A stretch of 64,000 bases of DNA from Lachnospiraceae bacterium (GCA_009774245.1 VSNM01000008.1:6255-70254), one strand, 5' to 3'. Shown: positions 7,346-17,244, counted from the stretch's first letter. Notes: generated by a model from the letters alone, not told the origin. Program-made: numbers and translations.

Positions 7346-8335
7346 TCATGAAAAGAACTTATTCAACAGCTTTTCCTTATTTTTCTCCTGCCGTATCAGG
7401 CTCTCGAGCTTGTCATAGTTGCGGTTTGGCATCCACGACTTTCTGGAATTGTAATAAAAGTTAATGATTTTCCAGAATTTTTCTGGATAAGCCAGCCGCA
7501 GGCACAGGCTCCTCCACTCAATTGGCGGAAATACCCTGCGGTTCTGGTACGCGTCAAGCATACTCTGCGCCATATCAGCCGACCAGTCGCACTTTTCTGA
7601 GATTTTTCGAAATAATAAGTAAAAATCCCTGGCTCCCGAATCATGTGCAAAATGCTCGAGATTGATGATGCCCGTGTACGCCCCGCCGCTGCCCTTTCCG
7701 AACAGGACATTATGATACTGGTAATCGCCGTGGCAGTATAGCCCGTTGCTGTTTACATAGGCCTCGTACTCCGCACGCGACTCCTCCTTCGCACGCCTTG
7801 TCACATCCGCCGCCCTGTCGAGAAAATAGTCGTACTCCTGCAGCAGCGCCCGCTCAAAATCGGTCTTGTTATGGAGCTTTTTCAGATAATTCTTAACCCG
7901 CCTGCACTCCATCGTATGTTTTTCCATCTCATCCGCATAGAAAAATACAGGCATTGCATATGTATCTTCTGACGCTGATACCATGAATTTCAGGTGAAGC
8001 TTCGCCATGGCGCTAAACGCCCTGACAATATCCTCCTCGCTCTTGTAGCTGCACTCCTTCCCTTCAACCTGCTCCTCCAATATATAGACGCTGTTGTCAA
8101 CATCCTTCACAAACAGCGCCCCCTCTTTGTTTCGAATCAATGTATCCGTCCGGAGATTGTCATTCAGCCTGTTTTGCAGCTGGCTCAAAAGCTCCAGCTT
8201 CTCCGTCCTTCCCCGATATTCCTTGAGCACACGCATCCCCTGCTGCGTGTCACAGATTATGGTTCCACGCCCCTTGAAGGTGCGGTTGATCGTCATATCA
8301 TACTGCTCCAGCACGCTCACTGCCTTGTCGTTCAC
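7346..8335 (-). CDS. CotS-family spore coat / aminoglycoside-phosphotransferase-fold protein
   Basis: A 329-aa protein with the kinase-like fold of the CotS/YutH spore-coat family. The catalytic-loop signature YCHGDYQYHNVLF (about 199-211) retains Asp and Asn, and a later INLEHF segment replaces the usual metal-binding Asp motif (D to N or E), so real phosphotransfer is uncertain. Start is GTG at 8335 with GGAGGGGGATTTTTT upstream. In Bacillus, CotS is an inner-coat protein made in the mother cell. The neighbours here (cca, nitrilase) do not add information. Confidence 0.8.
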   Translation of the reverse strand: MNDKAVSVLEQYDMTINRTFKGRGTIICDTQQGMRVLKEYRGRTEKLELLSQLQNRLNDNLRTDTLIRNKEGALFVKDVDNSVYILEEQVEGKECSYKSEEDIVRAFSAMAKLHLKFMVSASEDTYAMPVFFYADEMEKHTMECRRVKNYLKKLHNKTDFERALLQEYDYFLDRAADVTRRAKEESRAEYEAYVNSNGLYCHGDYQYHNVLFGKGSGGAYTGIINLEHFAHDSGARDFYLLFRKISEKCDWSADMAQSMLDAYQNRRVFPPIEWRSLCLRLAYPEKFWKIINFYYNSRKSWMPNRNYDKLESLIRQEKNKEKLLNKFFS

Positions 8336-8419
8336 AAAAAATCCCCCTCCGCACAGATAATGGTTTATTCTATCCTATGTGGGAGGAGGATTGTTTATTC
8401 CTTTTATTTTTATAACAAT

Positions 8420-9751
8420 TTATAACAGTTCTTTCGCCCTTTGCATCAGGCATTCATGCGTATTACATTCCGGATTCTGCAGCACACCGTCGAGCAGCTG
8501 GTTCAGAATCACACCAATCTGTCTTCCTCTTGGCACGCCGAGCGCGATCAGGTCATCCCCTGTGATCTCCAGCGTCTTTAATGAGACACACTGGTTTTGC
8601 TCCATGATCTGGCCATAGAGTCTCTCTATCTCGTCGATCTGCGCCAGCTTATCCACACGCTGGTAGCTGCTCTGCGCCAGTGTGTCCGCACGCCGGATTT
8701 CCATCACCTGCAAAAAATACTCCGCACCGATCTTGTTGATGGCGCGCCGCACGGACCGCGCGTTCGGCTCCGGCTTGTAGTCATGATATCTGACATACTT
8801 CTGTACCTTGTCAATCGTGTCATTGTCAAATTTCAACCGCCTCAGGATATCAACTGCCATACGCTCACTCACCTCGACATGCCCATGGAAATGGTCGATT
8901 CCATCCGCATCGGTCGTCCTGACGGATGGCTTGCCGATATCATGCAAAAGTGCCGCGAGCCGCAGGCTCTTGTCAGCCCTGGTGTGCAGAAGACTCTGCA
9001 TCAGGTGCTCCCCCACTGTATACTGATGATGCGGATTGTGCTGCGCGGCCGCAAACGCGGCATCCAGTTCGGGCAGCACGATCCCTGTGATTCCCAGCTC
9101 ATACGCCACACGCATATAATCAGGATGGTCTGACAGGAGCAGCTTCACCAGCTCTGTCTGTATGCGCTCCGCACTGATGTTTGCAAGATTGGGGGCAAGC
9201 TCCCTGATCGCGGATCTGGTGTCCTCCGCGATGGTAAATCCCAGCTGTGCGGAGAACCGGACAGCCCGCAGCATGCGAAGCGCGTCCTCACCAAACCGCT
9301 CCCTCGCCGCGCCCACACACTGGATGACGCCCCTGTCCAAATCCCCCATGCCGTCAAACGCGTCGACAATGCCGCTCCGGTCATTGTAGGCAAAGGCATT
9401 GATCGTGAAATCCCTGCGCTTTAAATCTTCTATTAAATTTGCCGTAAAGACGACCTCCTTAGGGTGGCGGCTGTCCTCGTACTCGCCGTCAATCCGGTAG
9501 GTCGTCACCTCAAAGCCCTCATGGTCCAGCATAACTGTCACCGTGCCATGCCGGATTCCTGTGTCGATCGTGTGCCGGAATACCGCTTTGACCTGCTGTG
9601 GTCTGGCCGAGGTGGTCACATCCCAGTCGCTGGGCTCTCTCCCGAGCAGAGAATCCCTGACGCAGCCGCCGACTGCATAAGCCTCATATCCTGCCGCTTC
9701 GAGTTTTGTTATGATAGTCCTTACTTTATCTGGTAAGTGTATCTGTATCAT
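8420..9751 (-). CDS. cca: CCA tRNA nucleotidyltransferase with HD domain
   Basis: Class II nucleotidyltransferase that adds or repairs the 3' CCA of tRNA. Residues 28-33 are GGCVRD, and the metal-binding DWD is at 42-44; the tRNA-head domains follow, and a C-terminal HD domain (AALLHDIGK, then HFHGHVEVSERMA) is present. The start at 9751 is chosen over an upstream in-frame ATG at 9811 because AGGAAGGAAAT lies just before it and family members begin here. The 443-aa length is typical. Confidence 0.95.
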   Translation of the reverse strand: MIQIHLPDKVRTIITKLEAAGYEAYAVGGCVRDSLLGREPSDWDVTTSARPQQVKAVFRHTIDTGIRHGTVTVMLDHEGFEVTTYRIDGEYEDSRHPKEVVFTANLIEDLKRRDFTINAFAYNDRSGIVDAFDGMGDLDRGVIQCVGAARERFGEDALRMLRAVRFSAQLGFTIAEDTRSAIRELAPNLANISAERIQTELVKLLLSDHPDYMRVAYELGITGIVLPELDAAFAAAQHNPHHQYTVGEHLMQSLLHTRADKSLRLAALLHDIGKPSVRTTDADGIDHFHGHVEVSERMAVDILRRLKFDNDTIDKVQKYVRYHDYKPEPNARSVRRAINKIGAEYFLQVMEIRRADTLAQSSYQRVDKLAQIDEIERLYGQIMEQNQCVSLKTLEITGDDLIALGVPRGRQIGVILNQLLDGVLQNPECNTHECLMQRAKELL

Positions 9752-9794
9752 GTATATTTCCTTCCTGTTTTCGGAGAAAATGCTCGCTTTAATT

Positions 9795-12700
9795 TTAAAA
9801 TTCCAACGCAAACGCGTCCGACCGGACGTAATGCAACAGGCTCCGGTACAGGCACTCTGCCTCTGGGTATCCCTCTCGCAAAGACAGTAAATCCGCCTCG
9901 CAGACGAGCATCTTCTTATGATCTCGCGCCACTTCGTAAATCAGCCCTAAGTTATGATTGCGCTCGAAATTATCCATCATGCGCACGATCGGCTTGACAT
10001 CCCTGATTTCTTCAATCTGATCCAGTATCCTTACGCGGGAGTGCATGACGATCTGATACCACTGCGCCGTGGTGTACTCCTCGCACGCAAATCCTGCAAG
10101 CGCCGGGTGCCCTGCATCGATCAGAAGCCCCATCGTTCCGACAGGGACAGGTTTCTTTGCCTCCATTGAAATCGAGCGGAACATCGGATAGCACCAAAAG
10201 TCAGTGCAGTACTCACCCTTCAGGGTACTGCCCGGAAGTCCAATCGGGTGTCTCACAAACAACAACACGGACTCGCCCTTGTCCCACTCCTCCATGGCAG
10301 CCTTATCATCATTTGTAATGCACACCGTTCTAGGTGTGCTGCCGCTTTCGACGCTTTTCATTGCACCGCTGCCACTAACCACATAAAAACGGTCGCAGTC
10401 AAATGTCTGTACGGTCTCCTCCGCAGATGCTTCCCCGCTCCCAAGATCAGTCCTAATTGCTTTACTTACTATCTCTTTAAAATCATCATACACAAATATA
10501 TCGTATTCATTCACAGTGACCTCCACACCGTCGCTTGTCAGGGAAAACCGCAGGACATACTCCGCGTTGTTTTCGCATTCCGGCACTTTTAACGCAATCG
10601 TCCCCAGTGTAATCAGCCCCCTTCCCGACAGGTCTGCACAGTCCAAAGTCTGCGCGGCGATCTCCTGAAATCCCGTATCGCTGTCTGCTGCCTGTCTTGA
10701 CAAACTCACGCCTTGATTATCTTCCGCCTGCTCCCGCGCCCGCTTTTTCCAATACGCTATACTCGTATCCACTGCCGCCTGTTTTTTCAGATGCCACACT
10801 GCCCGAAGCTGCACATTTGTAAGCTTTTGAGGACGATAATACCGCAGTTTCACCTCGCTGCGAACACAGTCCCCGCCCTTCATCACAAAACTGTCAAGCG
10901 TGGGCAGAAGCACCGCGTCGGAACAGAACATGCGCCAATCCGCCTTTGTCACAGCGCCCTTATTGATGTTGAACGCATTCATGATGCCCACAAGCGCCGT
11001 TCCCTGACCGGAGAAATCCTTGATGTCAAGCAGTTGGAAACCGCTCAGGTTCGCGGTGCGAAACGCTGCCTCGAGCTCAAGCTTATAACATGCCGCCGCC
11101 AGCTTTCCCGATGCGCGGAAATAGTCATCGGCATAGCCAAGAAGCCCTTTCTCCTCCATGCGCTCCCTGAAAATCCTCATGTTTTCAGGCTGCAGCACAC
11201 CGGTGTAGCGATCAATCTCATGAAAATCCGGCGTAAATTCATACTGCCCGATCTCGTGCGAGACAACAGGGACATGCGGAATCACTTCCTCCTCGCCCTC
11301 GCCGACTTCCACCTCCTTGATGCCCGTTCCGTACTGTATCTGTACCGTACTCTTCTTTGATGTCTCCCCCTGATTGATTTCACTGGGCACTATCATCCCG
11401 TCATAATTCCAGTATGCGCCCGGCTGCTCGGTCTGCACAAACCCAAGCGGCGCGTCGCACATCGCATAGGAACCGCGGAACAGGCGGTATTTCGAGAAAC
11501 GCACACCGCTGAAAAAGTCGTCATTTGGCAGCACGGAAGGAACAAACTGGTGGTTGTTGCTACCCTGCGTGTACAGATGGCGGCTGTCGTGCGCCTTGAG
11601 AACGCCCATCATACGGTTGATCTCCTCCTTGCTGCCCCACAGCTCATTGCCCATACTCATGCCAAAGTACGACGGCAGGTCGCCAAACGCATCGAGCGCG
11701 CGGATTCCCTCCTCCAGTAAAAACGCCTGCTGTTCGCCGTTATAATTCTCGTCCCCCGCGTCGTAGATGGAACCCCAGAACGCAAGCTCCGCCTGCACAT
11801 AGATGCCAAGATACGCCGCCGCCAGAAACGCCGCCTTCGGCGGACAGCAGGTATGGTAACGGTAATGGTTCAGCCCATACTCCTTACTGGTACCGTACAC
11901 CCGAAGCCAGGAATCCAGGTCCATCGGCGCATAGCCTGTCAGCGGAAAAATCAGGCCGTCATGGGTGCCGCGCAGGAAAATCTCCCTGTCGTTGCAGTAC
12001 AGCGTCAGTTCATCATATGTAAAATCACGCAGTCCGAAATGGCTTGTCCGCTCGCAGAGCACGCTGTCCCCGCGCATGATGCGGACCGTGAGCTCATATA
12101 CATAGGGCTCATATTCGTCCCACTCCCTCGCATGCTCCCCCAGCGGATACCTGAGCGTCATGCCTGTGTCCAGAACGCCGATTTCCCGCTCCCCGTCAAG
12201 CGTTCCAAATGTGGACATTTGCAGAATTTTCACCTGTGCAGCGTCCGTCTGTCCAGCCTCTTTCCGCGTGGTATCTGTCTGTCCGGTCTGCATCTGCATA
12301 GACGGCTCCGCCTTTGACACATCATAGATTTCCTCCGGCAATACAGCCAGGGTTTCAATCACATACGGCAGATCCTGTCCCCTGCCCTGCGCCATCCACT
12401 CCCTGCGCGTCTTTGCTGCCTGCGTGTACAGCGGCTCAAAATGCTCAAAATCCCTGCCCTCTTTCAGCTGCAGTCTCGTGAGCCTGCAGCTTACGCCGAC
12501 CTGAACATCCGCAAGCGCGCCATCATGAGAGAGCTGCAGCCGGATATCCACATTCCTGTTTTTTCTCGACGGATATATCCACATTTTATCGATTGAAATA
12601 TCCTCCACCGACTCCAAAACGATCTCGCCCAGAATCCCGTTCCAGTTTGTCTGCGTGTCCGGAGAGGTCATATGTCCGCCGTTTGAGATATAGTCCGTGT

Positions 12701-13100
12701 TATCTGTCATTACGACAAGCGTGTGTTTTCCGGGCGTAAGCCACTTTGACAGCTCATACCGGTGTTCCACATAAAAACTGTCAAAACTCCCGACCTGTTC
12801 GCCATCTACCCACACGGTCGACTTTCTGGTCCGCTCCATGGAGAAAAAGAAACGTTTCCCGCGCTCTGTTTCCGGAATCTCGATCTCCCTCAGATACCAT
12901 GCGTATCCCTCGAAGTGATATGTCTCTGTCAGATACCCAGTAAATCGCTCCGTGCCCTTCTCACCCTTTTGCGCCTCGGCAGTCGTGGTCGGCAGCTCGA
13001 TCGTATCATCAAAAGAAGACCTCTTATAATATTCCCGTCTGATGCCTTCCTTTTCTCCATCCAATGCAAACTGCCAGGTTCCTGATAAATTTTGTTTCAC
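9795..13100 (-). CDS. large glycoside hydrolase family 2 enzyme
   Basis: 1101-aa beta-glycosidase of GH2 type without a signal peptide, so probably cytoplasmic. An N-terminal sugar-binding domain (about 1-165, with WYLREIEIP and STVWVDGEQVGSF), an Ig-like domain interrupted by a Gln/Thr-rich insertion (about 265-290), and a TIM barrel (about 365-650) are visible. The acid/base is probably Glu486 in MSMGNELWG, and Glu616 in VVSHEIGQ is a nucleophile candidate. Residues 700-1101 form further unassigned beta-rich domains. Specificity (galactosidase, glucuronidase or other) is not clear. Start is GTG with AGGAAGGAA upstream. Confidence 0.85.
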   Translation of the reverse strand: MKQNLSGTWQFALDGEKEGIRREYYKRSSFDDTIELPTTTAEAQKGEKGTERFTGYLTETYHFEGYAWYLREIEIPETERGKRFFFSMERTRKSTVWVDGEQVGSFDSFYVEHRYELSKWLTPGKHTLVVMTDNTDYISNGGHMTSPDTQTNWNGILGEIVLESVEDISIDKMWIYPSRKNRNVDIRLQLSHDGALADVQVGVSCRLTRLQLKEGRDFEHFEPLYTQAAKTRREWMAQGRGQDLPYVIETLAVLPEEIYDVSKAEPSMQMQTGQTDTTRKEAGQTDAAQVKILQMSTFGTLDGEREIGVLDTGMTLRYPLGEHAREWDEYEPYVYELTVRIMRGDSVLCERTSHFGLRDFTYDELTLYCNDREIFLRGTHDGLIFPLTGYAPMDLDSWLRVYGTSKEYGLNHYRYHTCCPPKAAFLAAAYLGIYVQAELAFWGSIYDAGDENYNGEQQAFLLEEGIRALDAFGDLPSYFGMSMGNELWGSKEEINRMMGVLKAHDSRHLYTQGSNNHQFVPSVLPNDDFFSGVRFSKYRLFRGSYAMCDAPLGFVQTEQPGAYWNYDGMIVPSEINQGETSKKSTVQIQYGTGIKEVEVGEGEEEVIPHVPVVSHEIGQYEFTPDFHEIDRYTGVLQPENMRIFRERMEEKGLLGYADDYFRASGKLAAACYKLELEAAFRTANLSGFQLLDIKDFSGQGTALVGIMNAFNINKGAVTKADWRMFCSDAVLLPTLDSFVMKGGDCVRSEVKLRYYRPQKLTNVQLRAVWHLKKQAAVDTSIAYWKKRAREQAEDNQGVSLSRQAADSDTGFQEIAAQTLDCADLSGRGLITLGTIALKVPECENNAEYVLRFSLTSDGVEVTVNEYDIFVYDDFKEIVSKAIRTDLGSGEASAEETVQTFDCDRFYVVSGSGAMKSVESGSTPRTVCITNDDKAAMEEWDKGESVLLFVRHPIGLPGSTLKGEYCTDFWCYPMFRSISMEAKKPVPVGTMGLLIDAGHPALAGFACEEYTTAQWYQIVMHSRVRILDQIEEIRDVKPIVRMMDNFERNHNLGLIYEVARDHKKMLVCEADLLSLREGYPEAECLYRSLLHYVRSDAFALEF

Positions 13101-13162
13101 ACTCTATCGTTCCTTCCTATTTTGTTTTCGATCAGCTCCTTATAATCACATTATATCATAAT

Positions 13163-13196
13163 AAAAAATGCAGGTCATAAAAACCTGCATTTTTTT
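13163..13196 (-). terminator. terminator after thiT (works in both directions)
   Basis: Stem AAAAAATGCAGGT/ACCTGCATTTTTT with a 7-nt loop and T-runs on both strands, 87 bp after the thiT stop. Confidence 0.9.
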
Positions 13197-13282
13197 AGAT
13201 AAAATATGTCTACTATTAGCGCCTGGTAAACCTGTAAGAAGCGAATTCCGCATCGTAATCCGTAGCAGTCCCTTTCTCCCCA

Positions 13283-14002
13283 CTACTCCAACGCCAGCCG
13301 CCTGATCCTGCCGATCGTTGACTTCACCGGAGGCAGCAGAATGATCACTATGCTTATGGCTGCCTCCGCAAAGAGATAACTCCCATTATATGCCAGCGAA
13401 TACGGCAGCGGTGCCCAGCCTTCCCACGCGTATTCGCCAAAGAAAATCCAGCCCGAGATCACCGCAAACACATAGCGTCCCAACACGGCGGTTATGTATC
13501 CCTTGACCAGCCCGTTTTTTGCGTTTGAAAAAAGGCCGGACAATCCAAGCGCGCCGAACGCCAGAACATAATCCACGACAAGCTGCAGCGGAAACAGGAT
13601 ATATGGATCGATCAAAAGCTGCAGCACACCGTATGCAAGCGCTGTCATCAGCCCCGCGCCGAGTCCGAAAAAGTACCCTGGCAGACAGATCACGAGCATG
13701 GACAACAGTGTCACCGAACCGCCGTACGGCAGGTCAAACAGCTTGATATTAGACAATACCATGCCTAACGCGACCGCCATCGCGCAGAACGTCAGCTGTT
13801 TTATGGTCAGCCTGCCATTTTTAGCACCGTTTCCACCTGCGTCAGCCCGCTGCCCTTCTTCCAGCCTTTTTGCATGCAGCTTCGCAAAGACAACCGCAGC
13901 CGCGAGTAATACCACGATCACTGCCACAAGCAGCACATTGCCAAGCACCGTCGGCACGTAAGTCGTTCCGCCCCATTCATCAACCACTACATTATACAAC
14001 AT
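13283..14002 (-). CDS. thiT: thiamine ECF-transporter S component ThiT
   Basis: Membrane protein of 239 aa that binds thiamine and partners with the shared EcfA/A'/T module, which is not encoded here. An extra N-terminal helix (about 14-33) precedes six helices of the ThiT fold; the segment KQLTFCAMAVALGMVLSNIKLF and the conserved GGSVTLLSML are typical of ThiT. The start at 14002 is chosen because AAGGAGG lies 7 bp upstream; an in-frame extension to 14107 would run through the leader. The TPP riboswitch upstream confirms the thiamine assignment. Confidence 0.92.
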   Translation of the reverse strand: MLYNVVVDEWGGTTYVPTVLGNVLLVAVIVVLLAAAVVFAKLHAKRLEEGQRADAGGNGAKNGRLTIKQLTFCAMAVALGMVLSNIKLFDLPYGGSVTLLSMLVICLPGYFFGLGAGLMTALAYGVLQLLIDPYILFPLQLVVDYVLAFGALGLSGLFSNAKNGLVKGYITAVLGRYVFAVISGWIFFGEYAWEGWAPLPYSLAYNGSYLFAEAAISIVIILLPPVKSTIGRIRRLALE

Positions 14003-14010
14003 AAAAAAAT

Positions 14011-14033
14011 CCTCCTTCGTCTTCGCGAGGAGG
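14011..14033 (-). promoter_or_regulatory. thiT: terminator/SD-sequestering hairpin of the thiT riboswitch
   Basis: On the minus strand CCTCCTCG and CG-A-AGGAGG pair around a short loop and are followed by A and seven T. The 3' arm is the Shine-Dalgarno sequence of thiT, so the same hairpin could stop transcription or block ribosome entry. Confidence 0.7.
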
Positions 14034-14146
14034 TCAGCATCGTGTCTGCACTTTTTCACACGGATTTCGGAATTGTATACCGCAGCAATTTCATGCATCC
14101 CCTGCATTCCAACGCAAACAGCTCCAATATTTCCATGTTCCCATAC

Positions 14147-14216
14147 TGCTTCCTTACGCCGGTATTATCCGGTTCAAGTAATGAGGGTAAAGTCTCAGCG
14201 ATGTGCACCCCTAGCA
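14147..14216 (-). ncRNA. TPP riboswitch aptamer (THI box)
   Basis: The minus strand carries the conserved elements in order: TGCT (P1 5' arm), GGGGTGC, CTGAGA (14193-14198), ACCCT, TTGAACCGGATAATACCGG, CGTAAGGAAGCA (P1 3' arm). The order and spacing match TPP aptamers. It precedes thiT; ligand binding is expected to lower ThiT synthesis. Confidence 0.95.
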
Positions 14217-14279
14217 TTTTATAAAGATTTCAGCCCACTTGCCGTTCCTATGCGCGGCAGTGGTCTGGAATCTTAACCA

Positions 14280-14308
14280 ACTATACCTTTTTTCCGCAGT
14301 GTTGTCAA
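14280..14308 (-). promoter_or_regulatory. thiT promoter
   Basis: TTGACA (14303-14308), 17-bp spacer, TATAGT (14280-14285), located about 65 bp upstream of the aptamer. Confidence 0.75.
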
Positions 14309-14328
14309 GAGGATTTTTTCATTATACA

Positions 14329-16320
14329 TCAATACACAATCCTGTAATAGGTCCTCGACGTGAGCTTGAACACGATAAAGTAAATGACCGCAAACACCGC
14401 GGCAGTCAACACAAGACACACCACAAACAGCGTCGTGTTCACCAGCCCGAACACCATCATCACCTGCTTTAGTATCGGAAATGCCATCACGAGATGAATC
14501 ACCGCCACCGTAATCGGCAGAAAAAATACTGTGCGCACCTGTGTGTTGATGGTATTTCGCACCATATCGCGACTCATGCCCACCTTGGTCATGACCGCAA
14601 AGCGCTCCCTGTCCTCAAACCCTTCCGAGATCTGCTTGTAATAAATGATCAGCATCGTTATCATCAAAAACAGGATTCCCAGAAAAAGTCCGATAAACAA
14701 AAATCCGCCGTTCATTCCCATGTACTCCTCCCGCTGTTCTGTCCTGGAGGTAAACAGTCCGGTCTCGAAACCAAACTGCGACTGGCAGACGGACACCGCC
14801 TCCCTGATCGCGGACACACAGGCGATTCGCTCCGCGTCCGTCCCATCGACATCCGCCCCGACATGATACTCGAAATCATTCCCCGCGCATACCTGTTCCA
14901 GTGCGTCATTGTCCGGCACGACCATATACATCACCTTACTGCCTCCCATAAACGCCCGAATGTCCTCATCCGGAAAATCTTCCGGGAGCGCTAATTCCCC
15001 CGCAACCGAATATTCCGTGCCAAAAACCCTGATGACATCACCCGAAAATCCGCCCGCCGGCGCCACCATAACCTCTCCCTGTGCAATCGCGTCAAGCATC
15101 TGCCCCGCAAATTTTTCATAGTCCTCTCTGGTCATCACATAGAGCATTCCCATCTCCGTAAAATCATACGAACCGTCCTCATTGTCATAGTGCTCCACCA
15201 CATTGCCGACAGTGTGCGTCAAAAACACCACGTCCATATATTCTGACACATCTGTCATTTTTCTGTCCTGTCCGTCCGCCGCGCCGCGAATCTGTCCCAG
15301 CAGGTAATCCCTGACACTTTCATCGGGAATATTCCTGAAATAAAATGTAGCGCTGATCTCCTTTGGAAACATATTCTGCAGGGAATCCTCCACCCCCGCA
15401 TACAGGCATACCGTCGTCGAGAGAATCACGAGCACCATCGTGGAGAGCACGCAGATATTGGCAAGCCCGACAGCGTTACGCTTCATGCGGTACATCATGC
15501 CCGATACCGAGATAAAATGTTCCGTCTTATAATAATATTGCTTATTCGCTTTCAGAAGCTTCAGAACCGCAATGCTCACCGACTCGAAAAGAATGTATGT
15601 TCCTGCAATAACCAGTACAACCGCCACAAAAAATGTATTGACCGCCTCTATGACATCTTCTGCGCAAGCCGCCATCAGATATCCTGCCAGAATGCACACG
15701 ATTCCAATAACCGCAGACACCCACTTTGCTCTGGGTTCCCGCTCCCCCACGCTGTCCCCATGCAGCAGCGCGACCGGGTCTGAAAGCCTGATCTGAATAA
15801 AATTGTATACGAGCATCAGGGCATACACCGCCGCAAAGAGTTCGGCAGTCTGCAGGCATCCCCACCATGAAACATAAAACGGAATACTTTCTGACAGCCC
15901 TGTCAGCTGGCACAAAAACATGGTCACCAGCTTGTTAAAAACAATGCCAAATACAAGACCGCCACAGACGGAGACCACATATAAGATCACCGCCTCCCAT
16001 GCCAGTACCCTGGCAATATGGCGTTTCTCCATGCCGAGAATGTTATATACGCCCAGCTCCTTCTTGCGGCGTTTCATCACAAAGCTGTTTGTGTAAAAAA
16101 GAAAGATACACACACATGCCCCGACAATGATTACCCCCATGAAAAGAACGATTTTCAGCGTACCCGCGCCGCGCATGGAGTCCAGGCTGTCGTTTCCCTG
16201 AATGGTGCGCATGATATAGAACATCATTGCCGAAAAGATACCTGCAAGGATATAAGGCAGATAAAACTGTTTGTTATTCTTTAAATTGGTCACTGCCAAT
16301 CTGTAATATAAATGGTTCAT
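14329..16320 (-). CDS. BceB-type ABC transporter permease
   Basis: 663-aa permease of the FtsX/MacB superfamily in the BceB architecture: N-terminal helix, three more helices by about 160, further helices to about 310, a large extracellular domain (about 325-530), and three C-terminal helices. Such permeases, with their ATPase, remove peptide antibiotics such as bacitracin or lantibiotics from lipid II cycle targets and also signal to a cognate kinase. The kinase, regulator and ATPase are all adjacent. AAGGAG precedes the ATG, 16 bp after the ATPase gene. Confidence 0.9.
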   Translation of the reverse strand: MNHLYYRLAVTNLKNNKQFYLPYILAGIFSAMMFYIMRTIQGNDSLDSMRGAGTLKIVLFMGVIIVGACVCIFLFYTNSFVMKRRKKELGVYNILGMEKRHIARVLAWEAVILYVVSVCGGLVFGIVFNKLVTMFLCQLTGLSESIPFYVSWWGCLQTAELFAAVYALMLVYNFIQIRLSDPVALLHGDSVGEREPRAKWVSAVIGIVCILAGYLMAACAEDVIEAVNTFFVAVVLVIAGTYILFESVSIAVLKLLKANKQYYYKTEHFISVSGMMYRMKRNAVGLANICVLSTMVLVILSTTVCLYAGVEDSLQNMFPKEISATFYFRNIPDESVRDYLLGQIRGAADGQDRKMTDVSEYMDVVFLTHTVGNVVEHYDNEDGSYDFTEMGMLYVMTREDYEKFAGQMLDAIAQGEVMVAPAGGFSGDVIRVFGTEYSVAGELALPEDFPDEDIRAFMGGSKVMYMVVPDNDALEQVCAGNDFEYHVGADVDGTDAERIACVSAIREAVSVCQSQFGFETGLFTSRTEQREEYMGMNGGFLFIGLFLGILFLMITMLIIYYKQISEGFEDRERFAVMTKVGMSRDMVRNTINTQVRTVFFLPITVAVIHLVMAFPILKQVMMVFGLVNTTLFVVCLVLTAAVFAVIYFIVFKLTSRTYYRIVY

Positions 16321-16336
16321 ACTAATGTACTCCTTT

Positions 16337-17095
16337 TTATGCTCCCTTTTTTGCCAGCATCGTCAGTGTGTCTGAAATCTTAGCATACAACTGCTCATTT
16401 GTCATATTTCCGCGATATAACTGGTGAAAGACTTCCCCGTCCTTTATGAACAGCACGCGGCCAGCGTGGCTTGCCGCATCCGTGCTGTGCGTCACCATAA
16501 GGATCGTCTGCCCCTCATCGTTGATCTCCCGAAACACCTGCAATAACTCCGCCGTCGCCCTGGAATCGAGCGCACCCGTCGGCTCGTCCGCAAGAATCAG
16601 CTGCGGGTTGGTGATGATCGCCCTCGCTACAGCCGTCCTCTGCTTCTGCCCGCCGGAAACCTCATACGGATACTTCGCCAGCAGTTCCCTGATCCCAAGC
16701 CTTGCCGCGATCGGCTCAATGAGCTGTTCCATCTGGGCGACCGATTTTCCCTGTAATACCAGCGGAAGCAGTATATTGTCCTTCAGCGAAAAGTTATCCA
16801 GCAGGTTAAAGTCCTGAAACACAAATCCCAGGTTGTCACGCCGGAACGCCGACAGCTCCTTCTCCCTGATCCCCGCCAGGTTTTTTCCGTTTAACATCAC
16901 TTCGCCGCCAGTCGGTCTGTCGAGCGATGCGAGTATATTTAACAGCGTCGTCTTGCCCGATCCGGACTCTCCCATGATCGCGACATACTCCCCCTCCTCC
17001 ACGGAAAAGTTCATGTTTGTGAGCGCCTGCACCTTCGCGCTCCCGAAGCGTGTTGAATAGACCTTGCTTATATTTTTTACCTCTAAGATTGCCAT
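16337..17095 (-). CDS. BceA-type ABC transporter ATP-binding protein
   Basis: 252-aa ATPase with Walker A GESGSGKTT (about 40-48), Q-loop, signature VSGGQKQRTAVARA and Walker B LILADEPTGALD, typical of the MacB/BceA group. It pairs with the downstream permease. Its promoter region has a consensus-like -10 but a weak -35, preceded by three CTTACA half-sites that may bind the response regulator of the module (17147-17220). Confidence 0.95.
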   Translation of the reverse strand: MAILEVKNISKVYSTRFGSAKVQALTNMNFSVEEGEYVAIMGESGSGKTTLLNILASLDRPTGGEVMLNGKNLAGIREKELSAFRRDNLGFVFQDFNLLDNFSLKDNILLPLVLQGKSVAQMEQLIEPIAARLGIRELLAKYPYEVSGGQKQRTAVARAIITNPQLILADEPTGALDSRATAELLQVFREINDEGQTILMVTHSTDAASHAGRVLFIKDGEVFHQLYRGNMTNEQLYAKISDTLTMLAKKGA

Positions 17096-17146
17096 TATCG
17101 TTTCCTGCTCTTTCTTTTCATATTTGTCGTCTGTGACTGTAATTGC

Positions 17147-17220
17147 AGTATAACAAAAAAGGGAACTGTGCGCTATTTGATTCGCTTACATTTCCCTTTG
17201 ATTTCTTACACTTTTGTAAG
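17147..17220 (-). promoter_or_regulatory. bceAB promoter and putative response-regulator operator
   Basis: The -10 TATACT is at 17147-17152 with no good -35. Upstream are a palindrome CTTACA-CTTT-TGTAAG (17205-17220) and another CTTACA (17185-17190) exactly 20 bp, two helical turns, from the first. The arrangement suits an OmpR-family activator. Confidence 0.55.
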
Positions 17221-17244
17221 GTTGGTGTGCTGTTTTATTCCAAA

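Noticed and set aside
14003..14107. N-terminal extension of ThiT
   Set aside because: It would translate through the riboswitch leader; the internal ATG has a perfect ribosome site and gives the family N-terminus.
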